From JADJPL01 sp040382095 (lineage in GTDB: Bacteria; Bacteroidota; Bacteroidia; Chitinophagales; Saprospiraceae): a stretch of DNA of 64,000 bases. The stretch spans positions 62,001 through 126,000 of the forward strand of contig JBEIGB010000001.1 in NCBI GenBank assembly GCA_040382095.1, given 5' to 3'. A model generated the notes under the pieces. It did no database searches, was not told where the DNA came from, and saw only the letters and a list, made by a program, of their open reading frames with translations. Below are positions 35,622 to 44,404 of this stretch, piece by piece (the stretch's first letter is position 1; each line of letters starts with the position of its first letter). The translations under genes were made by a program, and so were the position numbers.

Positions 35622-35729
35622 ATCATAGATTAATAATTATCGAGCGCGCTGTTGGAAAAGGCACACCTTATTTTCCGTTGATTCTCAAAGCTGTTTAAGG
35701 GAAAGCATCGTGCGTCTGCAGGAGCTGTT

Positions 35730-37052
35730 TTACGGTTTTACACCTACTGCTGTACGGCCGATACTTTCGTAGTAAAAGCCATTTTCTTCCATTATTTCCA
35801 ACGCGTAAAGGTTTCTACCGTCGAAGATAATGTGTTGGTTCATCAATTTTTTTATAACCGGGAAGTTCGGTGTTCTGAAGACACTCCATTCTGTAACGAT
35901 GACCAGGGCATCGGCGTTATTGACTGCGTCATATTGATCCTGGCAGTATGTAATTTTAGGGCCGAAGATTTTTTCGACATTAGGCATTGCCTCGGGGTCG
36001 AAGGCTTTAATGTTGGCACCTGCTTCCAGGAGGTGTTCGATGATATAGAGGGCGGGTGCCTCACGGATATCATCCGTATTGGGTTTGAATGCCAGCCCCC
36101 AGATTGCAATGGTTTTATCTTTTACGTTTTGGTCAAAATAATCGAGGATCCGTTGGGCGAGAACGATCCGCTGGCGTTCGTTAACGGCAATGACAGAACG
36201 CAGGATTTTAAAATCATAGCCAAAATCCTGCGAGGTTTTTCCGAGTGCCTGAACGTCTTTAGGGAAGCAGCTTCCACCATAACCAACACCGGGAAAAAGG
36301 AATCTTTTACCAATTCTCGAATCACTTCCGATACCGACGCGAATCATATCCACATTTGCACCGGTGCGTTCGCATAAATTGGCAATTTCATTCATGAATG
36401 AGATCCGGGTAGCAAGATAGGCGTTAGCGGCATACTTGGTCAGTTCAGCAGAACGCTCGTCCATAAAAATAATAGGATTGCCCTGACGGACGAAAGGCTC
36501 GTAAAGTTGGCGCATAGCTTTACGGGCTTTTTCCGAGCTGGTGCCGATAACTACGCGGTCTGGTTTTAAAAAATCTTCTACAGCAACGCCTTCGCGTAGA
36601 AATTCCGGGTTGGAAACGACGTCAAAAAGGCTTGGATCGGCTTTACGGGCCATGATTTGGTGTACTTTTTCGGCAGTTCCTACCGGTACGGTACTTTTAT
36701 CTACAATAATTTTATACGTATCGAGCATTGGTGCAATCTGGTCTGCGACACCGAGCACGTAGGAGAGGTCAGCCGATCCGTCTTCTCCGGGTGGGGTAGG
36801 GAGGGCGAGAAAAATAATATCAGATTTTTCGATGGCACTGCGCAGGTCAGTAGTAAACTCGAGCCTTCCCTGTCTCGAATTCCGTTCGAAAAGGATTTCC
36901 AGGCCGGGCTCAAAAATAGGGATTTGCCCATTTCGCATACGTTCGACTTTCTCAGCGTCAATGTCCACACAAACGACGTGGTTCCCGGTTTCGGCAAAAC
37001 AAGTTCCTGTAACCAGGCCAACATAGCCTGTCCCAACTACTGCAAGATTCAT
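35730..37052 (-). CDS. ugd: UDP-glucose 6-dehydrogenase
   Basis: This cytosolic enzyme oxidises UDP-glucose to UDP-glucuronate for envelope polysaccharides. The 440-residue product has the NAD motif VVGTGYVGLVTG (5-16), conserved K206 in AELTKYAANAYLA and the catalytic thiol C262 in GYGGSCFPKD. AFKPNTDDIREAPA is the C-terminal domain signature. The ATG at 37052 is the start; upstream in-frame codons lie within the sugar dehydrogenase gene. It is the last gene of a three-gene operon, with four bases before it. Confidence 0.94.
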   Translation of the reverse strand: MNLAVVGTGYVGLVTGTCFAETGNHVVCVDIDAEKVERMRNGQIPIFEPGLEILFERNSRQGRLEFTTDLRSAIEKSDIIFLALPTPPGEDGSADLSYVLGVADQIAPMLDTYKIIVDKSTVPVGTAEKVHQIMARKADPSLFDVVSNPEFLREGVAVEDFLKPDRVVIGTSSEKARKAMRQLYEPFVRQGNPIIFMDERSAELTKYAANAYLATRISFMNEIANLCERTGANVDMIRVGIGSDSRIGKRFLFPGVGYGGSCFPKDVQALGKTSQDFGYDFKILRSVIAVNERQRIVLAQRILDYFDQNVKDKTIAIWGLAFKPNTDDIREAPALYIIEHLLEAGANIKAFDPEAMPNVEKIFGPKITYCQDQYDAVNNADALVIVTEWSVFRTPNFPVIKKLMNQHIIFDGRNLYALEIMEENGFYYESIGRTAVGVKP

Positions 37053-37056
37053 TGTA

Positions 37057-38202
37057 TTATTTTTTTTCGTAATAAATTCTGTAAATGACGTCGGCGAAAT
37101 CATCGGAAACGAGCATGGAACCATCAGGCATCAATTCGATATCTACAGGCCTTCCCCATGGCTCGTCAGATTTCTTATCGAGCCAGCCTTCTGCGAAAGG
37201 TACATAGCTCAGCGCTTTATAATCGGTATCGAGGGTGACCAGTGAAATCTGATATCCACTTTTTTTAGACCGGTTCCAGGAGCCATGTTCCGCAATGAAC
37301 GCTTGTTTTTTATAATTACCGGGGAACATATTCCCGGTATAAAATTCAATGCCGAGCGGTGCAGTATGGGGGCCCATTTTTTGGACGGGTTGGATGAATT
37401 CGCTACAAGGTCTTTTATTTCCAAATTCAGGGTCGGACAGGTCGCCTTGGTGGCAGTAGGGATACCCAAAGTGAAGGGAATCGCGGCTTGCGCGGTTAAG
37501 TTCGCACGCAGGCAAATCATCGCCCATCCAATCCCTGCCATTATCGGTAAACCATAGATCTTTACTATCCGGATGCCAGGTAAACCCGACGGTATTACGG
37601 ATACCTTTCTGCACAATTTCCATATTGCTTCCATCGGCGTTGATACGGGTAATAGATGCATAAATTTCTTCCGGTTCGCAAATATTACAAGGTGCACCAA
37701 CTGGGACATACAGCTTTCCGTCCGGTCCAAAGGCAATGTATTTCCAGCCATGGTGGGTATCGGTGGGGTACTTATCATAGACGACTACCGGTGCCGGTGG
37801 GTTGCTCAGGCGGTTTTCAATATCATCGAAGCGGATGATCCGGCTTACTTCGGCAACGAAGAGGGCTCCATCGCGGAAGGCGACCCCATTTGGCATCTTC
37901 AAATCTTTGGCGATGAGGTATTGTTTATCGGCTTTTTTATCGCCATTTGTATCGAGCAGGGCATAGACATTGCCTTCGCTACGCGTTCCCACAAACAATG
38001 TTCCTTTTGGGGAAAGGCAGAGGGAGCGGGCATTTTTTACGTTTTCGGCGAAGACATCTATTTTAAACCCTTCGGGAAGTTTGATACTTTCAAGGGGTAA
38101 CTTGTTGTTGTTGCGGAGCAGTTTAGGTTTTGGGGGGTTAATATTGCTGCACTGCAGCATGGATATGCTGAGTAGCATGAGGATCCGGAACATTTGTTGC
38201 AT
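37057..38202 (-). CDS. Sorbosone/PQQ-type sugar dehydrogenase, lipoprotein
   Basis: This 381-residue protein has a lipobox SMLQC (Cys18) and a six-bladed beta-propeller of the soluble glucose/sorbosone dehydrogenase type. Characteristic stretches are LPEGFKIDVFAENV, HHGWKYIAFGPDGKLYVPVGAPCN and GFTWHPDSKDLWFTDNGRDWMGDD. Relatives oxidise sugars using pyrroloquinoline quinone in the periplasm, but many have no known activity. Two extra cysteines in the NICEP loop are a frequent feature. It is the middle gene of the operon with the PorE-like protein and ugd. Confidence 0.85.
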   Translation of the reverse strand: MQQMFRILMLLSISMLQCSNINPPKPKLLRNNNKLPLESIKLPEGFKIDVFAENVKNARSLCLSPKGTLFVGTRSEGNVYALLDTNGDKKADKQYLIAKDLKMPNGVAFRDGALFVAEVSRIIRFDDIENRLSNPPAPVVVYDKYPTDTHHGWKYIAFGPDGKLYVPVGAPCNICEPEEIYASITRINADGSNMEIVQKGIRNTVGFTWHPDSKDLWFTDNGRDWMGDDLPACELNRASRDSLHFGYPYCHQGDLSDPEFGNKRPCSEFIQPVQKMGPHTAPLGIEFYTGNMFPGNYKKQAFIAEHGSWNRSKKSGYQISLVTLDTDYKALSYVPFAEGWLDKKSDEPWGRPVDIELMPDGSMLVSDDFADVIYRIYYEKK

Positions 38203-38208
38203 AAGGAT

Positions 38209-40278
38209 TTATTTGTTTGCTGAAAAATTGAGATAATTTACCAGATCTGGGAATTCTCCGGTGAAGGCCTGGAGGGCTTGGTTTGTCAGTAGCCGCTCTT
38301 TGATGAATGGTCGGACCTGGATTTTTGACGCCTCGCTGCCCCCAAACCTGTTGCGGGCAGCAAGGGCATCGGCAAAGGTAGTATAATGGCCTACAAAGTA
38401 GGTATAGGCAGGCTTTGGCAAGTTGACGATTTCCACGATAGGGGATTCGATCTGGGCAAGCAGGGGCCCTTTGTAGATACCGTCCATATTAGCAATCTGG
38501 AGCCTGTAAACCAGTTGGGTTACCGATTGGATATTTTTGGATGTTTTTCCAATTGGGGCAGCATATTCGAGCATTTGTCCGCCCTTAGAAATAATACGGC
38601 AATCCACGCCCTGTAATGCAATATCCATATCGGTAGAGATGGCGCCTCTTATGCGTATAGAGGAGGCGGGTACTCCTTTGTCAATTAAGAATGTGGCCAC
38701 ACGGGCAGCAGCATTAGCTCCATTGAACAATCGGGCAGAAATAGCCTGTTCGACTTGTGCATAACCAGTGAGGAGCAGTTCTTCCGAAGGATTCCTGATC
38801 AGAAAATCAGCTATTTCCTCCAGTTGTTTGAGGTGATTGGCCGGAATGGGGTCTTCGTTATGGTCAAAAAAAATGGGTTCGATTTTTGTTAAAGAAGCGG
38901 GTTTGGTATTTCCTTTGGGGGTAACTTCAGAGGGCGCTGCGGAGAACTGTGGGGCGTTGGCTGTGAAGGACATTTCCGGGAGGAAGTCGAAGAAATAAGC
39001 GGCATAGATATCGCGTTCGCCCATACCGTCGCGTCGTGAGGAGGCGAAATATGCGGTATAACCATCTTTAGCCAGGCGGAAATGGGTTTCGTCTTCTGCA
39101 GAGTTGACTGGAAGGCCGAGGTTATAAGGTGAGGACCATCGGCTGGTAGCAGGGTTGAAAACTGATTTTAGCACATCGAAGCCACCAATACTCCACCTGG
39201 GGTTGTTAGTACTGAAATAAAGCGATTTGCCGTCACGCGCAAGGAAAGCGGAAGTTTCGTCATAAGGGCTGTTGATATCCTGCCCGAGGTTTACGGGGGT
39301 TGACCATTTTCCCTGGTAGAAGACAGACCTGTATAAATCCAGGCCACCGAACCCGCCCGGACGTTTGCTGGGAAATATCACGAGAGTATCGTTGACGAAA
39401 TGGGGAGCGCTGACTCCGGCAACAGCATCTGCAGGGCCAAAGAAAATTTCTGCGGTCAAATTTTGTGTTGAGGCGGAGAATGTGTCCACAAAAATTTGAC
39501 CCTGGGAAAAGGTATTACCGCGGAAGTAGTACATAGACTGGCCATTAGGGCTAAAGTCGAGTACGACCTCGTGTTTGGCACTATTGGTGAGGTAGCCGAG
39601 ATTGACAGGATCTTTCCATTGGCTATTTTGAAAGCGCGCATAAAATATATCGGAATAATAGCGGCCGAAGGTCTCGTCCGGTATTCCGTTTTTATTGCGT
39701 AGCCCGCCATAGCAGGTGTTGCGGGAGGAGCTGAAATATAGCCGTTCGTTATTGGTCGGGCTGGTAATCGGGCCGAATTCGTCATAAGGGGTGTTGACAT
39801 CTTTCCCCAGATTTTCTACAATCGCCAATGGTGGCCTGAATTGCAACTGGATGCCATTGGAGCAACTGCGGACTGCATCCCGGACGAGCTGACGGTTGGG
39901 GTCGTCGGCTGGCAGGGTTTTTAGATAAGTCTTATAATATTCACTGGCTTTCAGGTAGTCGTTCTGATCGTGATATATACGCCCAAGGTAGAGCCAGGCT
40001 TCAGGAAAATAATTTTTTTGATTGACCTGCTCCTGGAACATTGCTTCAGCTTCGGGCAGGCGGTTGATCAGATAGAGGCTGACGGCCATCAGGAATTTCG
40101 TTTCCCGGTCCTCGAGGTTGTTCTTTTGTGCCTGCTGCAGGATATTATAAGCATCCAGATAGCGGGCATTGTAGAAATATTCTTTTGCTTTTTTCTTTCG
40201 TTCCGAAAGGTTTTCCTGTGCCTGTGAAGACAGGGGGAGCAGCAGGAATGGCAGGCAGAATAAGATGATGGTCCGCAT
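38209..40278 (-). CDS. TPR - PD40 propeller - OmpA-like protein (PorE-like)
   Basis: This 689-residue protein has a signal peptide (about 1-20), TPR repeats (about 25-130), and a beta-propeller of WD40-like PD40 repeats (about 170-440) with SSSR and SSRRDG motifs. An OmpA-like domain (about 465-580) follows. The order matches PorE, a type IX secretion component that links the machine to peptidoglycan, but many paralogues exist. The OmpA domain is degenerate: GYAQVEQ replaces the GHTD-type loop and the RAxxV arginine is Ala. The last ~100 residues (IPGKTSK to end) resemble a SPOR-like fold. It is the operon head for the sugar dehydrogenase and ugd. Confidence 0.75.
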   Translation of the reverse strand: MRTIILFCLPFLLLPLSSQAQENLSERKKKAKEYFYNARYLDAYNILQQAQKNNLEDRETKFLMAVSLYLINRLPEAEAMFQEQVNQKNYFPEAWLYLGRIYHDQNDYLKASEYYKTYLKTLPADDPNRQLVRDAVRSCSNGIQLQFRPPLAIVENLGKDVNTPYDEFGPITSPTNNERLYFSSSRNTCYGGLRNKNGIPDETFGRYYSDIFYARFQNSQWKDPVNLGYLTNSAKHEVVLDFSPNGQSMYYFRGNTFSQGQIFVDTFSASTQNLTAEIFFGPADAVAGVSAPHFVNDTLVIFPSKRPGGFGGLDLYRSVFYQGKWSTPVNLGQDINSPYDETSAFLARDGKSLYFSTNNPRWSIGGFDVLKSVFNPATSRWSSPYNLGLPVNSAEDETHFRLAKDGYTAYFASSRRDGMGERDIYAAYFFDFLPEMSFTANAPQFSAAPSEVTPKGNTKPASLTKIEPIFFDHNEDPIPANHLKQLEEIADFLIRNPSEELLLTGYAQVEQAISARLFNGANAAARVATFLIDKGVPASSIRIRGAISTDMDIALQGVDCRIISKGGQMLEYAAPIGKTSKNIQSVTQLVYRLQIANMDGIYKGPLLAQIESPIVEIVNLPKPAYTYFVGHYTTFADALAARNRFGGSEASKIQVRPFIKERLLTNQALQAFTGEFPDLVNYLNFSANK

Positions 40279-40344
40279 AATGGGTTACTTTTAATACGAT
40301 TCTTAAACCTCAAACAAAGCTGGCAGGATAAAGATAAAATATCG

Positions 40345-41661
40345 TCATATCGCCCGGTTAGGGTCAAAAGCTTCCAGGTAAGCGCCGATCCTGCTGAGGA
40401 AAGTACCTCCGAGGGCCCCATCAACGATGCGATGGTCGTAGGAAAGGGACATGAACATCATGTGCCTAACTGCGATGAGGTCGCCAAAAGGTGTTTCCAC
40501 AACAGCGGGTTTTTTTCGGATTGCGCCCGTAGCAAGGATAGCAACCTGGGGCTGGTTGATAATCGGTGTCCCCATAACGTTGCCGAAGGTACCGACATTG
40601 GTGACCGTAAACGTACCGCCCTGGATTTCCTCGGGGCGCAATTGGTTACTGCGGGCACGCTGCGCAAGATCATTGACCGCCTGTGCGAGCCCGGGAAGAT
40701 TCAGTCGGTCAGCATGTTTAATCACAGGTACGATCAGGTTTCCGGACGGCAGGGCGGTGGCCATACCGACATGAATATCCTTTTTGATCAGGATTTTATA
40801 TCCATCCAGGGAAATATTGACCATAGGGAAGTCCTTCAATGACCGCGCAACTGCTTCTATAAATACCGGGGTAAAGGTGATTTTTTCGCCATAGCGTTTT
40901 TGGAATTCATCCTTTATATTTTCCCGCCATTTGACGATATTGGTAACGTCCACTTCTACGAAAGAGGTGACGTGCGGGGCTGTATGTTTGGACATGACCA
41001 TGTGGTCGGCAATGAGCCGCCGCATACGGTCCATTTCGATGATTTCCACATTTTCATCACTACGGCCAGTTGGCGTAGCAGTAAGGGAAGGGGGGGCTGG
41101 CTGAGTCTGGGGTTTCGCCAGAGGTCTTCTTTCGTCTAAATATGCGAGGATATCCTTTTTTGTAACCCTGCCTTGTGCACCGGATCCTTGCAGAAGGTTA
41201 AGTTCTTCGAAAGGAATATTTTCTTGTTTGGCGATACTTCTTACGAGTGGGGAGAAAAACTTCCCCTCGGTTTTTTCCTGACTCGTAGCAACGGATGCCG
41301 TGCCGCTTATTGCCGAAGCAGGCATTGCCGCAGGTTCAATAGGTTCTGCTGGTGGTTGTCCGTTTGGGGAGTTTGAAGGCCCGGAAACAGATGTTGCAGA
41401 ACCGGGGGCCGTTTCTTCGGCTTCGGTAGAAATAATGGCAATGACTTTGCCGACTTCGGCCGTTTCGTTTTCTTTGAAAAGTAAACGGACGATTTTGCCG
41501 CCAACCGGTGAAGGTATTTCGGAATCCACTTTATCCGTAGCGATTTCGACGATTGTTTCGTCCACCTCTATGGTGTCGCCTTCTTTTTTGGTCCAGCGCA
41601 GGATTGTGGCTTCCATGATACTTTCGCCCATTTTGGGCATGATGAGCTCGTACTGTGCCAT
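40345..41661 (-). CDS. 2-oxo acid dehydrogenase E2 (dihydrolipoamide acyltransferase)
   Basis: This 438-residue subunit has a lipoyl domain with the modified lysine K44 in ATDKVDSE, a flexible Pro/Ala linker and a peripheral subunit-binding domain (about 145-185, SPLVRSIAKQENIPFEEL). The catalytic domain ends in SYDHRIVDGALGG, with the His/Asp pair of the CAT-like active site. It fits the branched-chain or a general 2-oxoacid complex; E. coli AceF has three lipoyl domains and differs. A promoter right upstream supports ATG 41661 over an upstream in-frame ATG at 41703. E1 and E3 genes are not adjacent. Confidence 0.9.
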   Translation of the reverse strand: MAQYELIMPKMGESIMEATILRWTKKEGDTIEVDETIVEIATDKVDSEIPSPVGGKIVRLLFKENETAEVGKVIAIISTEAEETAPGSATSVSGPSNSPNGQPPAEPIEPAAMPASAISGTASVATSQEKTEGKFFSPLVRSIAKQENIPFEELNLLQGSGAQGRVTKKDILAYLDERRPLAKPQTQPAPPSLTATPTGRSDENVEIIEMDRMRRLIADHMVMSKHTAPHVTSFVEVDVTNIVKWRENIKDEFQKRYGEKITFTPVFIEAVARSLKDFPMVNISLDGYKILIKKDIHVGMATALPSGNLIVPVIKHADRLNLPGLAQAVNDLAQRARSNQLRPEEIQGGTFTVTNVGTFGNVMGTPIINQPQVAILATGAIRKKPAVVETPFGDLIAVRHMMFMSLSYDHRIVDGALGGTFLSRIGAYLEAFDPNRAI

Positions 41662-41700
41662 TGAAATCGTTTTTATTGGTTTCCTTTGATTTGGGTCATG

Positions 41701-41732
41701 CAAAAATACGAGAAATGGCTTGCTATTGCAAA
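41701..41732 (-). promoter_or_regulatory. Bacteroidota-type promoter of the E2 gene
   Basis: On the minus strand TTTG (41732-41729), 20 bases, then TATTTTTG (41708-41701) match TTTG-N20-TAnnTTTG exactly. Transcription would start near 41694, leaving about 33 bases before the E2 ATG at 41661, which helps decide that start. Confidence 0.6.
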
Positions 41733-41826
41733 TGGACTTGTTGTAGTACGAGTGTCGTGACGGGAAAAGTAGCCATATTCAGCCCGCGATGACCACATCG
41801 CAACAAAGCCATTGAACGACAAACAA

Positions 41827-43086
41827 TTAGTCTTCAGATACCGGATAATATTGTTGAATGAAAAGTCTCAACTGGTTAAGGGCATGGACAGCGCTGAACT
41901 GGATATTCTTCAGGCGGTCTTTACCGGTATGGATTTGGCAGGAACGGATGTTGGAGGCATTTCCTATGGCCATCCAGACAGTTCCTACGGGTTTTTCGGG
42001 CGTACCTCCGCCTGGGCCTGCTATTCCGGAAATCGCAATGACCAGATCTGCCGGTAGTTTGCGCAGGGCACCCCGGGCCATTTCGACAACGGTTTGTTCG
42101 CTGACGGCGCCGTATTGGTCAAGGGTTTCAGGGCTGACTTCCAGCAATGAGGATTTGACTTCGTTGGAATAAGCCAGGACACTACCGACGAAGTAGGACG
42201 AAGCCCCTGGAATAGAAGTTAAGAGATGGGCGATATAGCCTCCTGTGCAACTTTCCGCAGTAGCGAGCTTGAGTTTTCTATTTACAAGCATCCTGCCAAT
42301 AGCGGCTTCGAGCTGATCGGACCCCATACCATAGACGATATTGCCGAGGATCGTTCTGAGTTCTGTTGCTTTTTGATCCAGTGTGGCGTTGAGGGCTTGT
42401 TCGTCTTCTGATGTACCGGTAATCCGGAGGCGTACCTGGCCGAGGGAAGGTAAATAGGCAAGTTTGAGGTTTTGAGGAAGGTGGTCTTCCCAGTCGGAGA
42501 GGGTTTCGGCAATAATAGATTCCCCTTCCCCCGCGGTAAGGATTGTCCGGTGGGCGATAGGTTTGCCGGGAAAGCGTGTTTTGAGGCGCGGCAGCACCTC
42601 GTGTTCCATGAGGTATTTCATTTCAAAAGGCACTCCGGGCATGGAGATGATGACTTTACCTTTCCACTCCATCCACATTCCCGGCGCGGTACCCATCTTA
42701 TTAGGGAGTACTTCGGCATTAGCCGGCAGGAAGCCCTGTTGGCGGTGTGCATCGGTTACTTTCCGGTTAAATTTTTCGAAAATCCTTACGATGCGCTCGA
42801 AAGTGGGTTCGTGAAAAACCAATTCCACGCCCATATATTCCGCAAGGGCTTTTTTTGTGATATCGTCTTTTGTAGGGCCAAGGCCACCGGTCATAAGGAC
42901 GATATCGGCAGCTTCAAGGGTTTGATCTAGTCCTTTTCGGATAGCCGCGAGATCATCCCCGACGGAGAGGATACGCCGCACAGCTGCCCCTGCAAGGTTG
43001 AGCTGCTGGCCCATCCATGCCGAATTTGTATCCACGATCTGTCCGATAAGGATTTCGTCCCCTACGGTAAGGATTGAAACTTGCAT
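41827..43086 (-). CDS. cinA: CinA family protein (nicotinamide-nucleotide amidase)
   Basis: This 419-residue protein has two parts. Residues 1-170 are a MoCF/MoaB-like domain (ILTVGDEILIGQIVDTNSAW, then LMTGGLGPTKDDIT and AGTAPG-like text), typical of the ADP-ribose/CoA pyrophosphatase domain. Residues ~255-419 are the C-terminal CinA domain with LATAESCTGGYIAHLLTSIPGAS and AISGIAGPGGGTPEKPVGTVW, which deamidates NMN in pyridine-nucleotide recycling. It is encoded 12 bases after birA on the same strand. Confidence 0.93.
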   Translation of the reverse strand: MQVSILTVGDEILIGQIVDTNSAWMGQQLNLAGAAVRRILSVGDDLAAIRKGLDQTLEAADIVLMTGGLGPTKDDITKKALAEYMGVELVFHEPTFERIVRIFEKFNRKVTDAHRQQGFLPANAEVLPNKMGTAPGMWMEWKGKVIISMPGVPFEMKYLMEHEVLPRLKTRFPGKPIAHRTILTAGEGESIIAETLSDWEDHLPQNLKLAYLPSLGQVRLRITGTSEDEQALNATLDQKATELRTILGNIVYGMGSDQLEAAIGRMLVNRKLKLATAESCTGGYIAHLLTSIPGASSYFVGSVLAYSNEVKSSLLEVSPETLDQYGAVSEQTVVEMARGALRKLPADLVIAISGIAGPGGGTPEKPVGTVWMAIGNASNIRSCQIHTGKDRLKNIQFSAVHALNQLRLFIQQYYPVSED

Positions 43087-43098
43087 AACGAAAGTTGC

Positions 43099-43875
43099 TT
43101 AGTTGGAAAAAGTCAATAATCGGATTTCTTTTAAGCCAAAAGTTTCTGGTATGCCCTGACGTTCAACAATCAGGAGGCCACTATCCGAAACACCCCGGAT
43201 ATACCCCTCGAAAGTTTCCTGGTTGGACTGTCTTTGAAAAACTGCGGGCTGGTCGAGCATCATCAGGTGTTTCAGGTACATTTGGTCAATCCACTGATAT
43301 GCACCGTCCCGAAGGGCTTCGTAATAAACTTCGATCCTGGCGCAAAGTTCATCCCGAAGTTGATCGGTAGCGAAGGTTTCCCCTGCTTCCAGGGTAAGGG
43401 ACGTAGCGGGCGGATCGTATTGTTGAAAATAGCGTTGGTTAATGTTAAGACCAATACCAGCAACGGTATATTGCAACTTTTCCCCCTGGATACTGTTTTG
43501 AATGAGTATGCCTCCAATTTTTTGGGCTCCGACGATAATATCGTTCGGCCACTTGACAAAGGCAGGTTTTGACGGGATGTATGCACCGATTAAGTCCCGG
43601 GCTGCAAGCGCAAAAATCTTTCCTAATAAGTATTGCCGAACTGGAGCTAAAAAACCAGGATAGAAAATAAAACTCAAGGCGAGGTTCTCACCGGGTGCGC
43701 TCTCCCAGGAACTGCCAATCTGGCCGCGACCATGGGTCTGATGATATGCCGAAATGACAGTGCCCTCCGCTGGCTTGGTTTTTGATAGTAATTCAAGGGC
43801 AAATGCGTTAGTGGAAGGCACTTCAGGTAAATGATACAGAACCTTTCCGACAAAACGGGTGTTGCTTTCTTTCAA
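43099..43875 (-). CDS. birA: Biotin--[acetyl-CoA-carboxylase] ligase
   Basis: This enzyme attaches biotin to carrier proteins such as BCCP. The 258-residue product has the biotinyl-AMP loop HGRGQIGSSW (48-57), LALSFIFYP, the catalytic KWPNDI with K108, and KIGGIL. It lacks an N-terminal helix-turn-helix, so it is the monofunctional group and not a repressor. The start codon is TTG (43875). It precedes cinA by 12 bases, probably as an operon. Confidence 0.93.
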   Translation of the reverse strand: MKESNTRFVGKVLYHLPEVPSTNAFALELLSKTKPAEGTVISAYHQTHGRGQIGSSWESAPGENLALSFIFYPGFLAPVRQYLLGKIFALAARDLIGAYIPSKPAFVKWPNDIIVGAQKIGGILIQNSIQGEKLQYTVAGIGLNINQRYFQQYDPPATSLTLEAGETFATDQLRDELCARIEVYYEALRDGAYQWIDQMYLKHLMMLDQPAVFQRQSNQETFEGYIRGVSDSGLLIVERQGIPETFGLKEIRLLTFSN

Positions 43876-43948
43876 CAGAAATTATTTGTAATATTGAAAC
43901 TCAAAAAAAAGCGCCCTCTGCGCTATTGCAAAATTAATAAATTTACAA

Positions 43949-44335
43949 TTGGCCACACCGACTATCCTTCAAAAACGCAAACCTGCTACCGAGGAATTGA
44001 ACGATCTGATTATTGACAGTATCCTGGACATCAAGGGAAAACAAGTGGTAAAGTTAGACCTCCGGCTGTTGACAGACCGTCCGGCAGACTTTTTCATCAT
44101 CTGTGAGGGTACTTCTTCCACACAAGTGAGGGCAATTTCCGAAAATATTCAGAAGAGGGTTAAAGAAGAAATGGGGATTCCGCCCAGCCATGTTGAAGGT
44201 TCCCGCAGTGCCCTTTGGATCTGTATGGACTATTTCAACGTGGTCGTGCATATTTTTTACCATGAAACCAGGTCTTTCTATGAATTGGAGGACCTTTGGA
44301 GCGACGCAACAATTACAGAGTACGACAGTTTATAA
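43949..44335 (+). CDS. rsfS: Ribosomal silencing factor RsfS
   Basis: The 128-residue product binds ribosomal protein L14 (uL14) and blocks subunit joining under starvation. Family signatures are LIIDSILDIKGKQVVKLDLR, the DFFIICEGTSSTQVRAI core, HVEGSRSALWICMDYFNVVVHIF and the acidic tail YELEDLWSDA. The start is a TTG at 43949; no ATG occurs in frame before the conserved core. It is followed after 69 bases by ftsH, a common arrangement in Bacteroidota. Confidence 0.93.
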   Translation: MATPTILQKRKPATEELNDLIIDSILDIKGKQVVKLDLRLLTDRPADFFIICEGTSSTQVRAISENIQKRVKEEMGIPPSHVEGSRSALWICMDYFNVVVHIFYHETRSFYELEDLWSDATITEYDSL

Positions 44336-44404
44336 ATTATGGGTATAAATTAAATGCCCTGAAACGATAGCGCCTGGCGGGGTGCGAAGAAAAAGTAGGA
44401 TTAA

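Noticed and set aside
35832..36377. 181-codon open frame on + opposite ugd
   Set aside because: It is a mirror frame of conserved ugd sequence.
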